DNA from: VSJD01 sp964617825
Lineage (GTDB): Bacteria > Verrucomicrobiota > Kiritimatiellia > JAAZAB01
Assembly (NCBI GenBank): GCA_964617825.1
Contig: CAZTWL010000015.1
Location: 1 to 64,000 of the forward strand
DNA: 64,000 nucleotides
Reading direction: 5' to 3'
The notes below the pieces were generated by a model that was given only the letters and a program-made list of their open reading frames with translations, made no database searches and was not told where the DNA came from. The number at the start of each line of letters is the position of its first letter. Position 1 is the first letter of the stretch. Positions 46,109-57,705 of the stretch are shown piece after piece. Position numbers and translations under genes: made by a program.

Positions 46109-47266
46109 TCACGGGACGGCGAAGGGGGAGATGGCCCGCAATTTTTTAATGATGGGCGGCAGACATTGCAGTACATACTCGATATCCGCCACCGTATTGT
46201 AACGGCTAAGGCTGAAACGGATCGAACCGTGGGCCGACATGAAAGGCACACCCATGGCCCGGATCACATGCGAGGGTTCCAGCGATCCGGAAGTGCAGGC
46301 CGAGCCTGAGGAGGCCGCTATCCCGCAATCGCTCAGGTGATACAAAATGGATTCACCCTCGATATACTGGAAACTGATGTTGAGCGTGTTGGGCAGGCGA
46401 TGCTTCTCGTCGCCGTTTACGCGCACGTCCGGACAAGAGGCCTGAATGCCCGCCTGCAGGAGGTCGCGCAAGGCGGCCACGCGCGTCATCTCGTCGCCCA
46501 GCTCCCGGGAGGCCAGTTCGCAGGCGTGGCCCAGACCGACGATGTAAGGCACATTTTCGGTGCCTCCCCGTTTGCCGTTTTCCTGGTGTCCGCCCAGGAG
46601 CAGAGGGCGGATCCGCGTCCTCCGGCGGATGAACAGCATCCCGATGCCCTTGGGCGCATGCAACTTGTGGCCGGAAAGCGAAAGCAGGTCCACCGGCACG
46701 CGCCGGACATCGATCGGCAGTTTGCCCGCCGCCTGGACGGCGTCGGTGTGCATAATGCCGCCGGCGGCCTTGACCAACTCGGCGATTTCCTCCATCGGAA
46801 AGATTACCCCGGTCTCGTTGTTGGCCCACATCAGGCTGACCACGGCGCGGCCCCGGCTCAGGGCCAGCCGCAAATCGTCAAGGTTGATCTGGCCCTTGCC
46901 ATCTACTTCCAGTTCGATGACGGGAATGCCGTGCTCCTTCAGCATGCGGCATGGCTCCAGGACGGCAGGGTGCTCCACGCGGGAGGTAATGACATTGACC
47001 GGACCATTGGCGGCTTCGACCGCGCCGCGAATGGCCATGTTGTCGCTTTCGGTGCCGCAACTTGTGAACAGGATTTCCGAAGGGTCCGCACCGATAAGTT
47101 TGGCCGCTTGCGCGCGCGCCAGCTCCACATGGCGGCGCACCTGGCCGCCGAACATGTGCATGCTGGAAGGATTGCCCCAGAGCTCCGTGAAAAAAGGCAA
47201 CATGGCCTCGACTACTTCCGGGGCCGGCTGGGTGGTTGCATTGTTATCCAGGTAAACGTTTCTCAT
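46109..47266 (-). CDS. nifS: Cysteine desulfurase
   Basis: 385 residues from the ATG at 47266, which overlaps the nifU stop (ATGA). Class V aminotransferase fold: YLDNNATTQPAPEV at the N-terminus, HPAVLEP, PLP-binding Lys in SLSGHKLHAPKG, and the active-site Cys in SSGSACTSGS. The enzyme takes sulfur from cysteine and passes it to NifU. The pair is in a non-nitrogenase setting, so it probably serves general Fe-S cluster assembly. Confidence 0.95.
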   Translation of the reverse strand: MRNVYLDNNATTQPAPEVVEAMLPFFTELWGNPSSMHMFGGQVRRHVELARAQAAKLIGADPSEILFTSCGTESDNMAIRGAVEAANGPVNVITSRVEHPAVLEPCRMLKEHGIPVIELEVDGKGQINLDDLRLALSRGRAVVSLMWANNETGVIFPMEEIAELVKAAGGIMHTDAVQAAGKLPIDVRRVPVDLLSLSGHKLHAPKGIGMLFIRRRTRIRPLLLGGHQENGKRGGTENVPYIVGLGHACELASRELGDEMTRVAALRDLLQAGIQASCPDVRVNGDEKHRLPNTLNISFQYIEGESILYHLSDCGIAASSGSACTSGSLEPSHVIRAMGVPFMSAHGSIRFSLSRYNTVADIEYVLQCLPPIIKKLRAISPFAVP

Positions 47267-48108
47267 TGATGAGCCTCCTCGATCACCAGATCCGGCGCCA
47301 CAAATTCGCGCAACTTGGCTTCCACCACGTCCTTCAGCGTAAACCGCGCCACCTGGCAATTGGCGCACATCCCGCGCAAGGCCACTACCACGCGGTTATC
47401 CACCACGTCTATGAGCTCGATGTCGCCGCCGTCTTTTTTGAGCGCCGGGCGGATTTCTTTTTCCATGGTTTCCTCGATCAGCCTGATCTTCTGGAGCGTC
47501 GTCAGGTGTGGCGGCGTCGGAGTCGCCGCGGGAGCAGCCGGTTCCTCGCCACGGATGCGGGTAATGATTGCCTCGATTTCGCCCCGGCATTTGCCGCATC
47601 CGCCGCCCGCCTTGCAGTAGTTGGTCACCTGTTCGACGGTTGTCAGGCGGTTTTCGCGGACCACGCGCGCGATTTCATCCTCGGTCACGCCGAAGCAGTG
47701 GCAGACGACCTTGCCCTCCAGGATTTTTTTGGAGGTCGTGCCGGTGCGGTAATTGGCGATGGCCACCTCCAGGGCTTCGCGGCCCATGACCGAGCAATGC
47801 ATTTTCTGCTCCGGCAAGCCGCCCAGAAAATTGGCGATGTCCTGGTTGGTGACTTTTTCGGCTTCTTCCAGCGTTAGTCCCTTGATCATCTCGGTCAGGG
47901 CCGAGGAAGAGGCAATGGCGCTGGCACAGCCGAAGGTTTGAAACTTGACGTCGGCAATGCGGCCCTGCTTGTCCAGTTTGAAGAACAACTTCAGCGCGTC
48001 GCCGCAGGCCATGGAGCCGACTTCGCCTATGCCGTCCGGGTCCTTAATGGTTCCCACGTTCCGCGGGTTGCGGAAATGATCCAGAACTTTATCAGTATAG
48101 TCCCACAT
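47263..48108 (-). CDS. nifU: NifU iron-sulfur cluster scaffold
   Basis: 281 residues from the ATG at 48108 (MWDYTDKVL), preceded by GGGGGG. The three NifU domains are present: IscU-like (Cys in MACGDA, FGCASA and MHCSVMG), a central BFD-type [2Fe-2S] domain (CHCFGV, GGGCGKC) and C-terminal Nfu domain (MCANCQ). Between them lies a Pro/Ala linker. NifU builds clusters with sulfur from NifS, encoded directly downstream. Confidence 0.96.
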   Translation of the reverse strand: MWDYTDKVLDHFRNPRNVGTIKDPDGIGEVGSMACGDALKLFFKLDKQGRIADVKFQTFGCASAIASSSALTEMIKGLTLEEAEKVTNQDIANFLGGLPEQKMHCSVMGREALEVAIANYRTGTTSKKILEGKVVCHCFGVTEDEIARVVRENRLTTVEQVTNYCKAGGGCGKCRGEIEAIITRIRGEEPAAPAATPTPPHLTTLQKIRLIEETMEKEIRPALKKDGGDIELIDVVDNRVVVALRGMCANCQVARFTLKDVVEAKLREFVAPDLVIEEAHQ

Positions 48109-48331
48109 GCTTTGGCCCCCCTTTGATATCGTTAGCCCCGTCCCGCGCCAATCGGGCGCGGCGCTTAGTCCTACAAAAAAGAACATACACCATTTTCGAG
48201 GTGATATCCATAAAAATGCCCGCGCTCATGGCCGGGCGGCACGATTCCCGCGAATTATAAATTTCCGGCATCAAGGTTGATTGCGTTTATATGCAACTGT
48301 GATATTCTTGAAGCCTAATCCGGGGAATGCC

Positions 48332-49096
48332 ATGAAACCATACATCCTGATCTGCAACGACGACGGTATCTACGCGCCCGGCATCATGGCGCTCCACGAG
48401 GCGGTGCGGGAACTCGGCGAGGTTGCCGTGGTTGCGCCCGATGCCGAGCAGAGCGCCGTGGGCCATGCCATCACGCTGGCGGATCCGATTAAAATCAAGC
48501 GGATCCAGCGTAACACGCATTTCGAGGGCTATGCCGTGGCGGGCACTCCGGCCGACTGCGTCAAGCTGGCCGTCACGGTCTTGCTGGATCGGCCGCCGGA
48601 CTTGATTATCAGCGGAATCAATCTGGGGCCGAACGCGGGCATCAGCGTCATTTATTCCGGCACGGTTTCGGCCGCTACGGAAGGCGCGATTCTCGGGATT
48701 CCCAGCATGGCAATCTCGCTGGCAACTTTCAAAGACCCGTTTTGGGACACGGCCAAGCATGTCGCCCGCCGGCTAACCGGGGAACTGATTGCCCGCCGCC
48801 TGCCCGCGGACACCTTGCTCAACGTCAACGTGCCCAACCGGCCGCTGGACCAGATCAAGGGATTGACGGTGACGCGCATGGGCCGCTCGCGTTTCGCCGA
48901 AATATTTCATAAGCGCACCAATCCGCGCGGGGATACCTATTACTGGATGGATGGCGAACTGAAAATCACCGGGAATGCCGCCGGGACCGATATTGAGGCC
49001 TTGGACAATGGGTTCGTGTCCATGACGCCCATCTGGTTTGACCTGACTCACACGGCCGTTCTGCCGCAGCTGAGGGATTGGAACCTTACCATGTAG
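48332..49096 (+). CDS. surE: 5'/3'-nucleotidase SurE
   Basis: 254 residues from the ATG at 48332. The metal-binding motif NDDGIYAPG is at the N-terminus; SAVGHAIT, SGINLGPNAG and GTVSAATEG are further SurE hallmarks. The enzyme hydrolyses nucleoside monophosphates and is often linked to stress survival. The gene is divergent from nifU. No surE partner such as pcm is adjacent. Confidence 0.95.
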   Translation: MKPYILICNDDGIYAPGIMALHEAVRELGEVAVVAPDAEQSAVGHAITLADPIKIKRIQRNTHFEGYAVAGTPADCVKLAVTVLLDRPPDLIISGINLGPNAGISVIYSGTVSAATEGAILGIPSMAISLATFKDPFWDTAKHVARRLTGELIARRLPADTLLNVNVPNRPLDQIKGLTVTRMGRSRFAEIFHKRTNPRGDTYYWMDGELKITGNAAGTDIEALDNGFVSMTPIWFDLTHTAVLPQLRDWNLTM

Positions 49097-49293
49097 GTCG
49101 ATTAAAACTGCGCTATTGTGCGCGGCTTGACTTTGGGCGGTTCAGTTGTAATGGGCGATGTCCTAGTTCACCTTCATTCCGGTTTCCAGCAAGGCTTGCC
49201 GGATTGGTGAGGACTGAACCTTTGGCGGGGCGCCAAGTCTACAGCTTATTTCGTTACAAGGGTCGTCCGCATGGGAGCGGGATTTACATTTCA

Positions 49294-50748
49294 ATGCATT
49301 CCGGTAATTCGATAATATTAGCTTTTCTTTTGCCCGTAATCGGCGCGGTCACGGCGGGCTGTGGCTATCCCAATCCCTCTGCCGCCGCTCTCAAAGGCTT
49401 GACCGCCGCCCCGGCGCGCATCGTCTGGTGCCAGGATGCGGGAAATGGTTCGGACGCGGGGGCGGAAGGCAACCGCCTGCGTTTAATGGGCTTCGATACG
49501 GAGGATGGCCGGGGTGAGCGGGTCATCCTGTCGAAGCTGTCCAACTACGCCAAACCGCTTTTGACTCCCCGCGGGGACCGTGTGGTCTTTTCCAATCGGC
49601 AGGAGCAGAAAATCTATATCGTTAACTGGGACGGATCCGGCCTGCATCCGGTGACCGCCGGTTTTGCGCTGGCCGTGTGGGAAGACCCGCAAAACGGCAA
49701 AGTGTGGATTTACGCCGGAACCCCGGTGCCTGATTCAACGGCTTTATGCCGTGTCCGGCGTCATTTGCTGGCCGAGCCCTCCATTAGCGAGCCGGTCTGG
49801 GATAAAACGCCGATCGATATCGATAATTTTCAATTATCCGCCGATGGGCGCCGGTCATGCGCCCTGTATCCCTGGCCGACTTGCGGTATTCTCGAACTTC
49901 CCAATGGCGCAGCCAAAAAATTGGGCGATGGCTGCTGGCCATCCCTGGCGCCGGATAACAGCTATCGCTGCTGGTTTTTCGATGGCGCCCACCGGAACTT
50001 GACGCTTTTTGACCAGGCCTCCGGACGGCGCTGGATGGTGAACATCAATCGGGCGCCCGGCATTAGCGGGTTCGAGGTGTACCACCCGCGCTGGAGCAGC
50101 CATCCCCGGTTCATGGCCATGACCGGCCCATATACGGCCGGCGCCGGCGCCAACCGCATCCGGAGCGGCGGCACTAACGTCGAAATTTACATCGGCCGGT
50201 TCAGCGCCGATTTCCAGCATATTGAGCAGTGGGTCCAAGTGACGCATAATACGAATGCCGATTTTTTCCCCGATGCCTGGATCCTGGGCGATCCGGCTCC
50301 AACGGGAGCAACGGCTCCAACGGGAGCAACGGCTCCAGCGGAAGCAACGGTTCCGGCGGGAGTAGCGATGTCGGCAGGTGCGACCAACCCGGTGGCGGAT
50401 TCGACGCAAAGCCGGCCGTCGGCCGCGCGCCTGGTGCTGACGGCACGACCGGTGGAGCTTTCCCGTATTCCACTGCCTGCGGCGATTGCGCCCTACCGCC
50501 GGGCGTTGGTGGTCAACCGCTATGATGTCGATCAGGTGGCCGAGGGCCGGTATGCGGAAAAGCAAATCATGGTTGCGCATTGGGCCATTCGCGACGCCAA
50601 GGTATTGCCGAAGGCGACACGGGACAAAACCAGGACCTATCGCCTGATCTTGGAGCCATTCGATGCGCATCCGGAACTGGAAGGCGAACGCCTGATCATG
50701 GATAGCGACGAATTCCGCCTGCCGCTGTATTATGAGGTCGGGGAGTAA
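49294..50748 (+). CDS. TolB-like lipoprotein with a low-complexity linker
   Basis: 484 residues from the ATG at 49294; upstream open frame overlapping surE is not used. The lipobox VTAGC gives a lipid-anchored N-terminus. Residues ~35-330 show repeated beta-propeller-like segments (TPRGDRVVFSN, LAPDNSYRCWFFDGAH, YHPRWSSHPRFM) of the WD40/TolB type. Residues 335-363 are five copies of a 6-residue motif (APTGAT and variants), encoded by an 18-bp tandem repeat. The C-terminal ~110 residues form a separate beta domain. It lies 80 bp before the acetylation pair and could support export of a modified polysaccharide. Confidence 0.65.
   Translation: MHSGNSIILAFLLPVIGAVTAGCGYPNPSAAALKGLTAAPARIVWCQDAGNGSDAGAEGNRLRLMGFDTEDGRGERVILSKLSNYAKPLLTPRGDRVVFSNRQEQKIYIVNWDGSGLHPVTAGFALAVWEDPQNGKVWIYAGTPVPDSTALCRVRRHLLAEPSISEPVWDKTPIDIDNFQLSADGRRSCALYPWPTCGILELPNGAAKKLGDGCWPSLAPDNSYRCWFFDGAHRNLTLFDQASGRRWMVNINRAPGISGFEVYHPRWSSHPRFMAMTGPYTAGAGANRIRSGGTNVEIYIGRFSADFQHIEQWVQVTHNTNADFFPDAWILGDPAPTGATAPTGATAPAEATVPAGVAMSAGATNPVADSTQSRPSAARLVLTARPVELSRIPLPAAIAPYRRALVVNRYDVDQVAEGRYAEKQIMVAHWAIRDAKVLPKATRDKTRTYRLILEPFDAHPELEGERLIMDSDEFRLPLYYEVGE
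50295..50384 (+). repeat. 18-bp tandem repeat inside the lipoprotein gene
   Basis: Five units; the first two (50295-50312, 50313-50330) are identical, the next three diverge. It encodes APTGAT, APTGAT, APAEAT, VPAGVA, MSAGAT, a flexible linker. Confidence 0.9.
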
Positions 50749-50829
50749 GCATAAGGATCCGGAAAAACCGGTTGCCTGTTTAACGCGCAGATATCGCGAA
50801 TTCCGGCTCCTGAATGATTGCCAATAAAT

Positions 50830-52305
<1,476 letters not shown>

Positions 52306-52315
52306 GGCAACGATA

Positions 52316-54037
52316 ATGGACCAAAAGCACATACCGGAATTGCCGCTTTATCACAAGGGCAGCCGCGAGGAAGAGGCCGAGTTATGCCTCAAGCACACCG
52401 TGCTCAGCCGGAGCGTGATGGCGGCCATCAGCCTGATCTTCCTGGCGACCATTTTCGCCGAGCCGGTTTTCCAGCGTGTTATGCAGGCGTATGACCGGCG
52501 CCATAGCCGCGCCGTTACCGCAGTGGAAACCGGCCGGCAGGTTAGAAGGTTCCGTGTCGGCTGGTCCCTGATGCCCTCCGTAAAACAAATCAAGGCTTTC
52601 GAAACGGCCATGGAAAACGGCTCTGTTTTCGCGCGTTTCGTTCGCCCGTCGGCCCAGGCGGTCTTGATCCGTCTCGGCGCCGGCAATGAAAAGGTCTATT
52701 GCGGCCGGGACAACTGGCTCTTCTATCGGCCGGAAATCGATTTTCTGACGACGGCTGGCTTCCTGGATGACAAGGTGTTGCGCAAACGCGAACGCAACGA
52801 AAGCCGGCAAATCCAGCCGGATCCACGCAAGGCCATTTTGCAGTTTAAGGACCAATTGGCCGAGCGTGGCATCGCGCTGGTCGTGATGCCGATGCCATGC
52901 AAGCCGGCGATCCACCCCGAGCGGTTTTCCCGGTTGTGTGTCGGTTCGGATTGCCCGGTGCGGAATCCGTCTTCCGAGAGTTTTTTAAGCGAGTTGACTC
53001 AAAAAGGCGTGCTGGTTTTCGATTGTGCCGCGGCGCTAGCCGCGCGCAAGCTGGAGACCGGTGTGCCGCAGTATCTGGCAACGGATACCCATTGGCGAGC
53101 GGATGCCATGGAATTCACGGCCGGCTTGATGAGCGATTTGATCCGGGCTCGCGTTAAACTTGCGGAGCGCCCTTCGGCGAACTACCGGCGTGAAGAGCAA
53201 ACGGTTGCCAACCAGGGCGACCTTGCGGCGATGCTTAAGCTTCCCAAGGACCAGCCATATTATGCCGCACAAAGCGTCGTGATCCATCCGGTGCTGATGG
53301 CCGATGGAAATCGCCTGCAGGCGGATCCCCTGGCCGATGTGCTGGTGCTGGGCGACAGTTATTGCAACATCTATTCCGACGGCATCAGGCCGGAGCCGGG
53401 CGCTGCCTTTAGTCCGGACCGCGCGGGCGCCCTGGGCTGGGGGGCTGCGGCCGGATTTATCGAACAACTGGCGTATCGCCTGCAGCGACCGGTGGATTGT
53501 ATCGTGCAAAACGATTCCGGAGCCTTCGCGACGCGCCAGGCGCTTGCCCGGGAATTGGCTTCCGGCAAAGATCGGCTGGCCGGCAAGAAGCTGGTTATTT
53601 GGGAATTTGCCGAACGCGAATTGGCCGAAGGCGACTGGAAACTGATGGATTTGAAGCTCGGCAAGCCGCCATCCGGCCGGTTTCTCGTGCCGCCGGCAGG
53701 CGCAATGTGGACGGTTCAAGGTGTGGTCATGGCCATCGCGCCGGTCCCGCGTCCCGGCGCCGTTCCTTACAAGGACCATGTGTTTGCCTTGTATCTGGCG
53801 GACATTGTTGGGCCGGAGGCCGGGCTGACCAACGGACAGGCCGTGGTTTATCTGCAAAGCATGCGTGATAATGTCTTAACCCCCGCCGCGCGCCTGCGGC
53901 CCGGCGATGCGGTGACCATGCGCCTGAGGCCCTGGTCGGATGCGGCCCAGCGCTACGAGCGCATCAACCGCACCGAACTGCCGGACGATTCCTTGCAGCT
54001 TGTCGAGCCCTGCTGGGGCGAGTTGAATCCGGACTGA
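52316..54037 (+). CDS. AlgX/AlgJ-like O-acetyltransferase (SGNH fold)
   Basis: 573 residues from the ATG at 52316, with AAGGCA upstream. A single membrane helix (~32-52) anchors it. The SGNH-like acetyltransferase domain has the Asp-x-His pair TDTHWRADAM and the nucleophile motif VLGDSYCN (Ser). After this comes a ~180-residue C-terminal domain that may bind glycan. It follows the MBOAT gene by 10 bp, fitting a system that acetylates an exported polysaccharide. The start of the helix suggests periplasmic placement. Confidence 0.85.
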   Translation: MDQKHIPELPLYHKGSREEEAELCLKHTVLSRSVMAAISLIFLATIFAEPVFQRVMQAYDRRHSRAVTAVETGRQVRRFRVGWSLMPSVKQIKAFETAMENGSVFARFVRPSAQAVLIRLGAGNEKVYCGRDNWLFYRPEIDFLTTAGFLDDKVLRKRERNESRQIQPDPRKAILQFKDQLAERGIALVVMPMPCKPAIHPERFSRLCVGSDCPVRNPSSESFLSELTQKGVLVFDCAAALAARKLETGVPQYLATDTHWRADAMEFTAGLMSDLIRARVKLAERPSANYRREEQTVANQGDLAAMLKLPKDQPYYAAQSVVIHPVLMADGNRLQADPLADVLVLGDSYCNIYSDGIRPEPGAAFSPDRAGALGWGAAAGFIEQLAYRLQRPVDCIVQNDSGAFATRQALARELASGKDRLAGKKLVIWEFAERELAEGDWKLMDLKLGKPPSGRFLVPPAGAMWTVQGVVMAIAPVPRPGAVPYKDHVFALYLADIVGPEAGLTNGQAVVYLQSMRDNVLTPAARLRPGDAVTMRLRPWSDAAQRYERINRTELPDDSLQLVEPCWGELNPD

Positions 54038-54066
54038 ACGCACAAGAAAGCAAAAAGAATATCCGA

Positions 54067-54591
54067 TCAAAATTCGGCGTCTTCCGCTTTTTTCCTTATG
54101 AGGGTCTGCCAGGCCAGCCAGCACCAGACAGCCGCGATGCCGACCCATCCGGCGAGGCGCAGCAAAGCGGCCATTTGGGTGTCGTAAGGCAGCATGTGCC
54201 ACTGAACGAGGATATTGAACCAGTCGTGCTCGCCGCCACCCACCAATGGGAGGACTTGGGCGCGTGCATCGGCCATATACCGAGCCACGTTGAAAAAGTT
54301 CTCGAATAACCAGATCCAGCCGACGGCAAACGATACCGGCGCGCGCTGCCGCCAGAATCCGACGATGATCACGATTGGAAAAACGAATTGGCCCAGTGTG
54401 CCGCCATATAAACCAAGCGTTGTCCCCAACAGTCCGAAAGCGATATGGCCGGCTTCATGGAACAACAAATTGGCGTCGTCGAGCACGGGGAGGTAGCCGG
54501 ATTCGCTGCGGAGCAGGCAGACGCTGAAAATTCCAAGGCCTAACGAAAACAGACCGAGCTTGAACCTGGTGATCGGATGCCAGTTGTTCAT
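54067..54591 (-). CDS. Membrane protein with HEAGH zinc-metallopeptidase-like motif
   Basis: 174 residues from the ATG at 54591; a longer open frame upstream overlaps the divergent kinase gene. Four membrane helices are visible. The motif LLFHEAGH (H-E-x-x-H) lies in the second and suggests zinc binding as in M50-type site-2 proteases, but the usual distant Asp motif was not found. It is divergent from the sensor kinase and convergent with the acetyltransferase gene. It may be a membrane peptidase or a non-catalytic relative. Confidence 0.55.
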   Translation of the reverse strand: MNNWHPITRFKLGLFSLGLGIFSVCLLRSESGYLPVLDDANLLFHEAGHIAFGLLGTTLGLYGGTLGQFVFPIVIIVGFWRQRAPVSFAVGWIWLFENFFNVARYMADARAQVLPLVGGGEHDWFNILVQWHMLPYDTQMAALLRLAGWVGIAAVWCWLAWQTLIRKKAEDAEF

Positions 54592-54729
54592 GAGCGAGAT
54601 TATCTCGAAAGCGCTGCGCAACGCAAGGTTTTCATGCGCAATCCGCTGATTTTTGTCTGGCGTATATGGATAAGCTCTGGTAGTTTCGTCAATAATTTGA
54701 TGATGCAGACGATTTGCGAAAACGATATT

Positions 54730-57690
54730 ATGAAATCCGAAAGCGAGCATCCTGCAAAGCAACCACCATCCCTTGGCCGATATACCGGTCGGCTGCCTTT
54801 GATGGTTTTTCTGCTGATCGTTGCCATCACCGTGGTTGCCGTGGGGCTTTTTTATCGGCATGCGCAACAGGCGGTAGAGCTGGCTGCGCAAGAGCGGTTG
54901 TCGATTGTTGACCAGCTAAAAAGTGCCCAGCTTGACATATGGCAGCGGCAGCGGCTGAACGATGTCGCTGTGATTACGAAAAATCCGCTGAATGACCAAT
55001 ATCTCGCGCCGTTTCTTGAAGGACCGGTGCCAGAGGCCGTGCGTAAGACCGTTCAGGCCTGGATGGATGCGCTTCTCAAGGATAGTGCCTACCGCAGTAT
55101 TATTCTGCTGGATAACGAGGGTAATGCGCGCTTGGCCGTTGGTCCCGCCGATCTTAATCTTGATCCGCAGACGCGCAGTCACGTCAGGGCCGCGATCGAT
55201 TCCGGCCGATCGTTGTTCCAGCTTATCCACCCGGCGAGGACCCCGGGGCGGATCCACTCCGGCCTTTATGTGCCGCTGCGGCGACAGAACGCTGCGGCGC
55301 CCCCGGACTATATCGGGGTGATGCTGTTGGAATTCGATCCCGAAGATTATTTGTATCCTCTGATTCGGTCCTGGCCCATGCATGGCCGGACGGCGGAAAC
55401 CATCCTGGTCCAGCGCGAGGGCAAAGAGATGCTCGTTCTGAACACGCAAAAAAGCGGGACAAACGCCGGCACAATGAAGCGGCTCTTAATCGATGCTTTC
55501 AACTCTCCGGCTGCCATGATCGCCCGCGGCCAGACCGGCATGGTCTATGGCATCGATTGTCGCGGCGTTCCCGTGTTGGCGGTGTTGCGCAGGATTCCCG
55601 ATTCACCCTGGTCTCTGGTTACTAAAGTCGATTACGAAGAAATAATCGCTCCGCTGCGCACGCGGGCTTTAGTTGTCGTTTTGCTGGCAGTCGCTTTACT
55701 GACTGTGGTTGGGATGCTGGTTTTTGTAATTCATAAACGGCGCGAGGCTGATTTTTACCGGCAGTTATCCAAATTGGAACAAACGCGGCAACAGCAGGAA
55801 TCGATGCTTGCTGAGCAGCGCAAATTCTTCGAGCGGATATGCGAGAATACGTTGGCCGGCTACTGGTACTGGAATATTCCCGAAAAGCGCCTGGAAGCGA
55901 GTCCGCGCATGAAAATGATGCTGGGATATGCGGAGCGCGAGATCCCCGACACGCAGGAAGCCTGGCTACAACTGGTCCATTCGGACGATAGGCCGTTGCT
56001 GGTTGCCGCCTACGAAAAACATATCGCCAGCCATGGTCGTGCGCCTTGTAACATCGAAGTTCGTTATCGGCACAAGGATGGTTCCATTGTATTGGTAATC
56101 TGCGCCGGTCTGGTAATCGAGTGGGATGCCGCCGGCAAGCCGTTGCGCATGGCAGGTTGCCAGATCGACTTGACCGGACACCGGCGGACGGAAGAGTCAT
56201 TGCGCCAATCCGAGACGAAGATGCGTGCGCTTTTTGCGGCAATGACCGACGTCATTATCGTTGTGGACAAGGATGGGCGCTACCTGGAAATCGCGCCCAC
56301 CACTCCCTCCTTGCTGTCTAAGCCGGTGGGCGAGTTGTTGGGCAAGACCTTCCATGAGATATTTCCGCCCGCCCAGGCGGACTATTTTCTCGAGCATGTG
56401 CGTCGTACGCTGGCCACGCATCGACCGGTGGCCATGGAGTATACTTTGAATATAGGTGGCAACGAGGTCTGGATTGCGGCGATACTGTCGGTTTTGACGG
56501 ACGCTAGCGTTATCGTTGTGGCGCGCGATATAACTGCGACCAAGCGAGCCGAACTGGCCGTGCGTGAAAAAGAGGCGCTCTATCGTACGCTGTTCGACTG
56601 CGGCAACGATGCGATCTGGCTGTATAGCATCGATAAAGATGGTTGTCCCAGGCAGTTCATCGAAGTCAACGAGGTGGCCTGCAAACGTCTGGGATATACC
56701 CGCGACGAATTCCTTAAATTGAAACCTGAGAAAATCCGTCAGCCGGGAATCCAGCCGACACTTGCCAGTGTCGGCAAAATAATCGTTTCAAAAGGCCGTG
56801 CAATTTATGAATCGGTCAGTTTGACCAAGGATGGCCGGGCCATTCCAGTGGAGGTCAGCACTTCTTTGCTTATGCTGGACGAAAAATCCATGGCGCTGGC
56901 GATTGTGAGGGATATCACGGAGCGCAAACGTCTCGAGACCGAATTGCGCTGCGCCAAGGAAGCCGCTGAACTGGCCAGCCGCGTAAAAAGCGACTTCCTG
57001 GCCAACATGAGCCATGAACTGCGCACGCCGCTGAATTCGGTAATCGGTTTCTCCGAAGTGCTGGCCAATCAAACCTTTGGTGTTCTCAATCCCAAACAAT
57101 TGCGGTATGTCAATCACATCCTGCAGGCGGGTCGGCATCTGCTGAGCCTGATCAACGACATTCTTGATCTTTCCAAGGTGGAAGCCGGCAAAATGAAACT
57201 TGAACTGCAGCGCATGTTGCTGGATAAAACGGTGACCCAGGTTGTGGATTTGATGCGCTACAGGGCCGAAAAAAATGGTTTGCTCTTAAGCCAGGTTGTG
57301 CCATCCGGTCTGATCGTGAAAGCCGACGAGCGGATGCTGAAGCAGATCCTCTTCAATCTCCTTGCCAATGCCGTCAAGTTCACGCCGAATGGCGGCCAGA
57401 TTACGGTGACCGCCGAGCAGCTTGGGTCCGAAGTGCGCATCAGCGTGGCCGATACTGGGGAAGGCATTAAAGCGACGGATCAGGAACGCATTTTTAAAGA
57501 ATTCGAGCAGGCGGATTCATCCATGGGCCGCAAGCACCAGGGCACGGGTTTAGGGTTGGCTTTGTGTAAGAAATTGGTCGTCCTTCACGGCGGACGCATC
57601 TGGGTGGAGAGCGCCGGCGAGGGGCGCGGCAGCGTATTCCGTTTCACTCTTCCCTTCGAGCCATCCGACAGGGGGAATCTCGTGACGTAA
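54730..57690 (+). CDS. Membrane-bound PAS-type sensor histidine kinase
   Basis: 986 residues from the ATG at 54730 (MKSESEH); in-frame ATGs at 54577, 54634 and 54700-54703 are alternatives. Helix 1 (~24-44), a large periplasmic sensor (~45-345, Cache-like), helix 2 (~350-375), then three PAS domains (~405-520, ~530-650, ~660-780), HisKA with NMSHELRTPLNSVIGF, and HATPase with NLLANAVKF, VADTGEGI and GTGLGLALC. No receiver is fused. The response regulator at 57706 follows by 15 bp and is its likely partner. It probably senses a periplasmic small molecule. Confidence 0.9.
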   Translation: MKSESEHPAKQPPSLGRYTGRLPLMVFLLIVAITVVAVGLFYRHAQQAVELAAQERLSIVDQLKSAQLDIWQRQRLNDVAVITKNPLNDQYLAPFLEGPVPEAVRKTVQAWMDALLKDSAYRSIILLDNEGNARLAVGPADLNLDPQTRSHVRAAIDSGRSLFQLIHPARTPGRIHSGLYVPLRRQNAAAPPDYIGVMLLEFDPEDYLYPLIRSWPMHGRTAETILVQREGKEMLVLNTQKSGTNAGTMKRLLIDAFNSPAAMIARGQTGMVYGIDCRGVPVLAVLRRIPDSPWSLVTKVDYEEIIAPLRTRALVVVLLAVALLTVVGMLVFVIHKRREADFYRQLSKLEQTRQQQESMLAEQRKFFERICENTLAGYWYWNIPEKRLEASPRMKMMLGYAEREIPDTQEAWLQLVHSDDRPLLVAAYEKHIASHGRAPCNIEVRYRHKDGSIVLVICAGLVIEWDAAGKPLRMAGCQIDLTGHRRTEESLRQSETKMRALFAAMTDVIIVVDKDGRYLEIAPTTPSLLSKPVGELLGKTFHEIFPPAQADYFLEHVRRTLATHRPVAMEYTLNIGGNEVWIAAILSVLTDASVIVVARDITATKRAELAVREKEALYRTLFDCGNDAIWLYSIDKDGCPRQFIEVNEVACKRLGYTRDEFLKLKPEKIRQPGIQPTLASVGKIIVSKGRAIYESVSLTKDGRAIPVEVSTSLLMLDEKSMALAIVRDITERKRLETELRCAKEAAELASRVKSDFLANMSHELRTPLNSVIGFSEVLANQTFGVLNPKQLRYVNHILQAGRHLLSLINDILDLSKVEAGKMKLELQRMLLDKTVTQVVDLMRYRAEKNGLLLSQVVPSGLIVKADERMLKQILFNLLANAVKFTPNGGQITVTAEQLGSEVRISVADTGEGIKATDQERIFKEFEQADSSMGRKHQGTGLGLALCKKLVVLHGGRIWVESAGEGRGSVFRFTLPFEPSDRGNLVT

Positions 57691-57705
57691 CAACAGGAGG
57701 CGCAC

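Noticed and set aside
46109..48108. Nitrogen-fixation locus
   Set aside because: NifU and NifS are present but no nitrogenase genes; the pair is the general Fe-S assembly system in many anaerobes.
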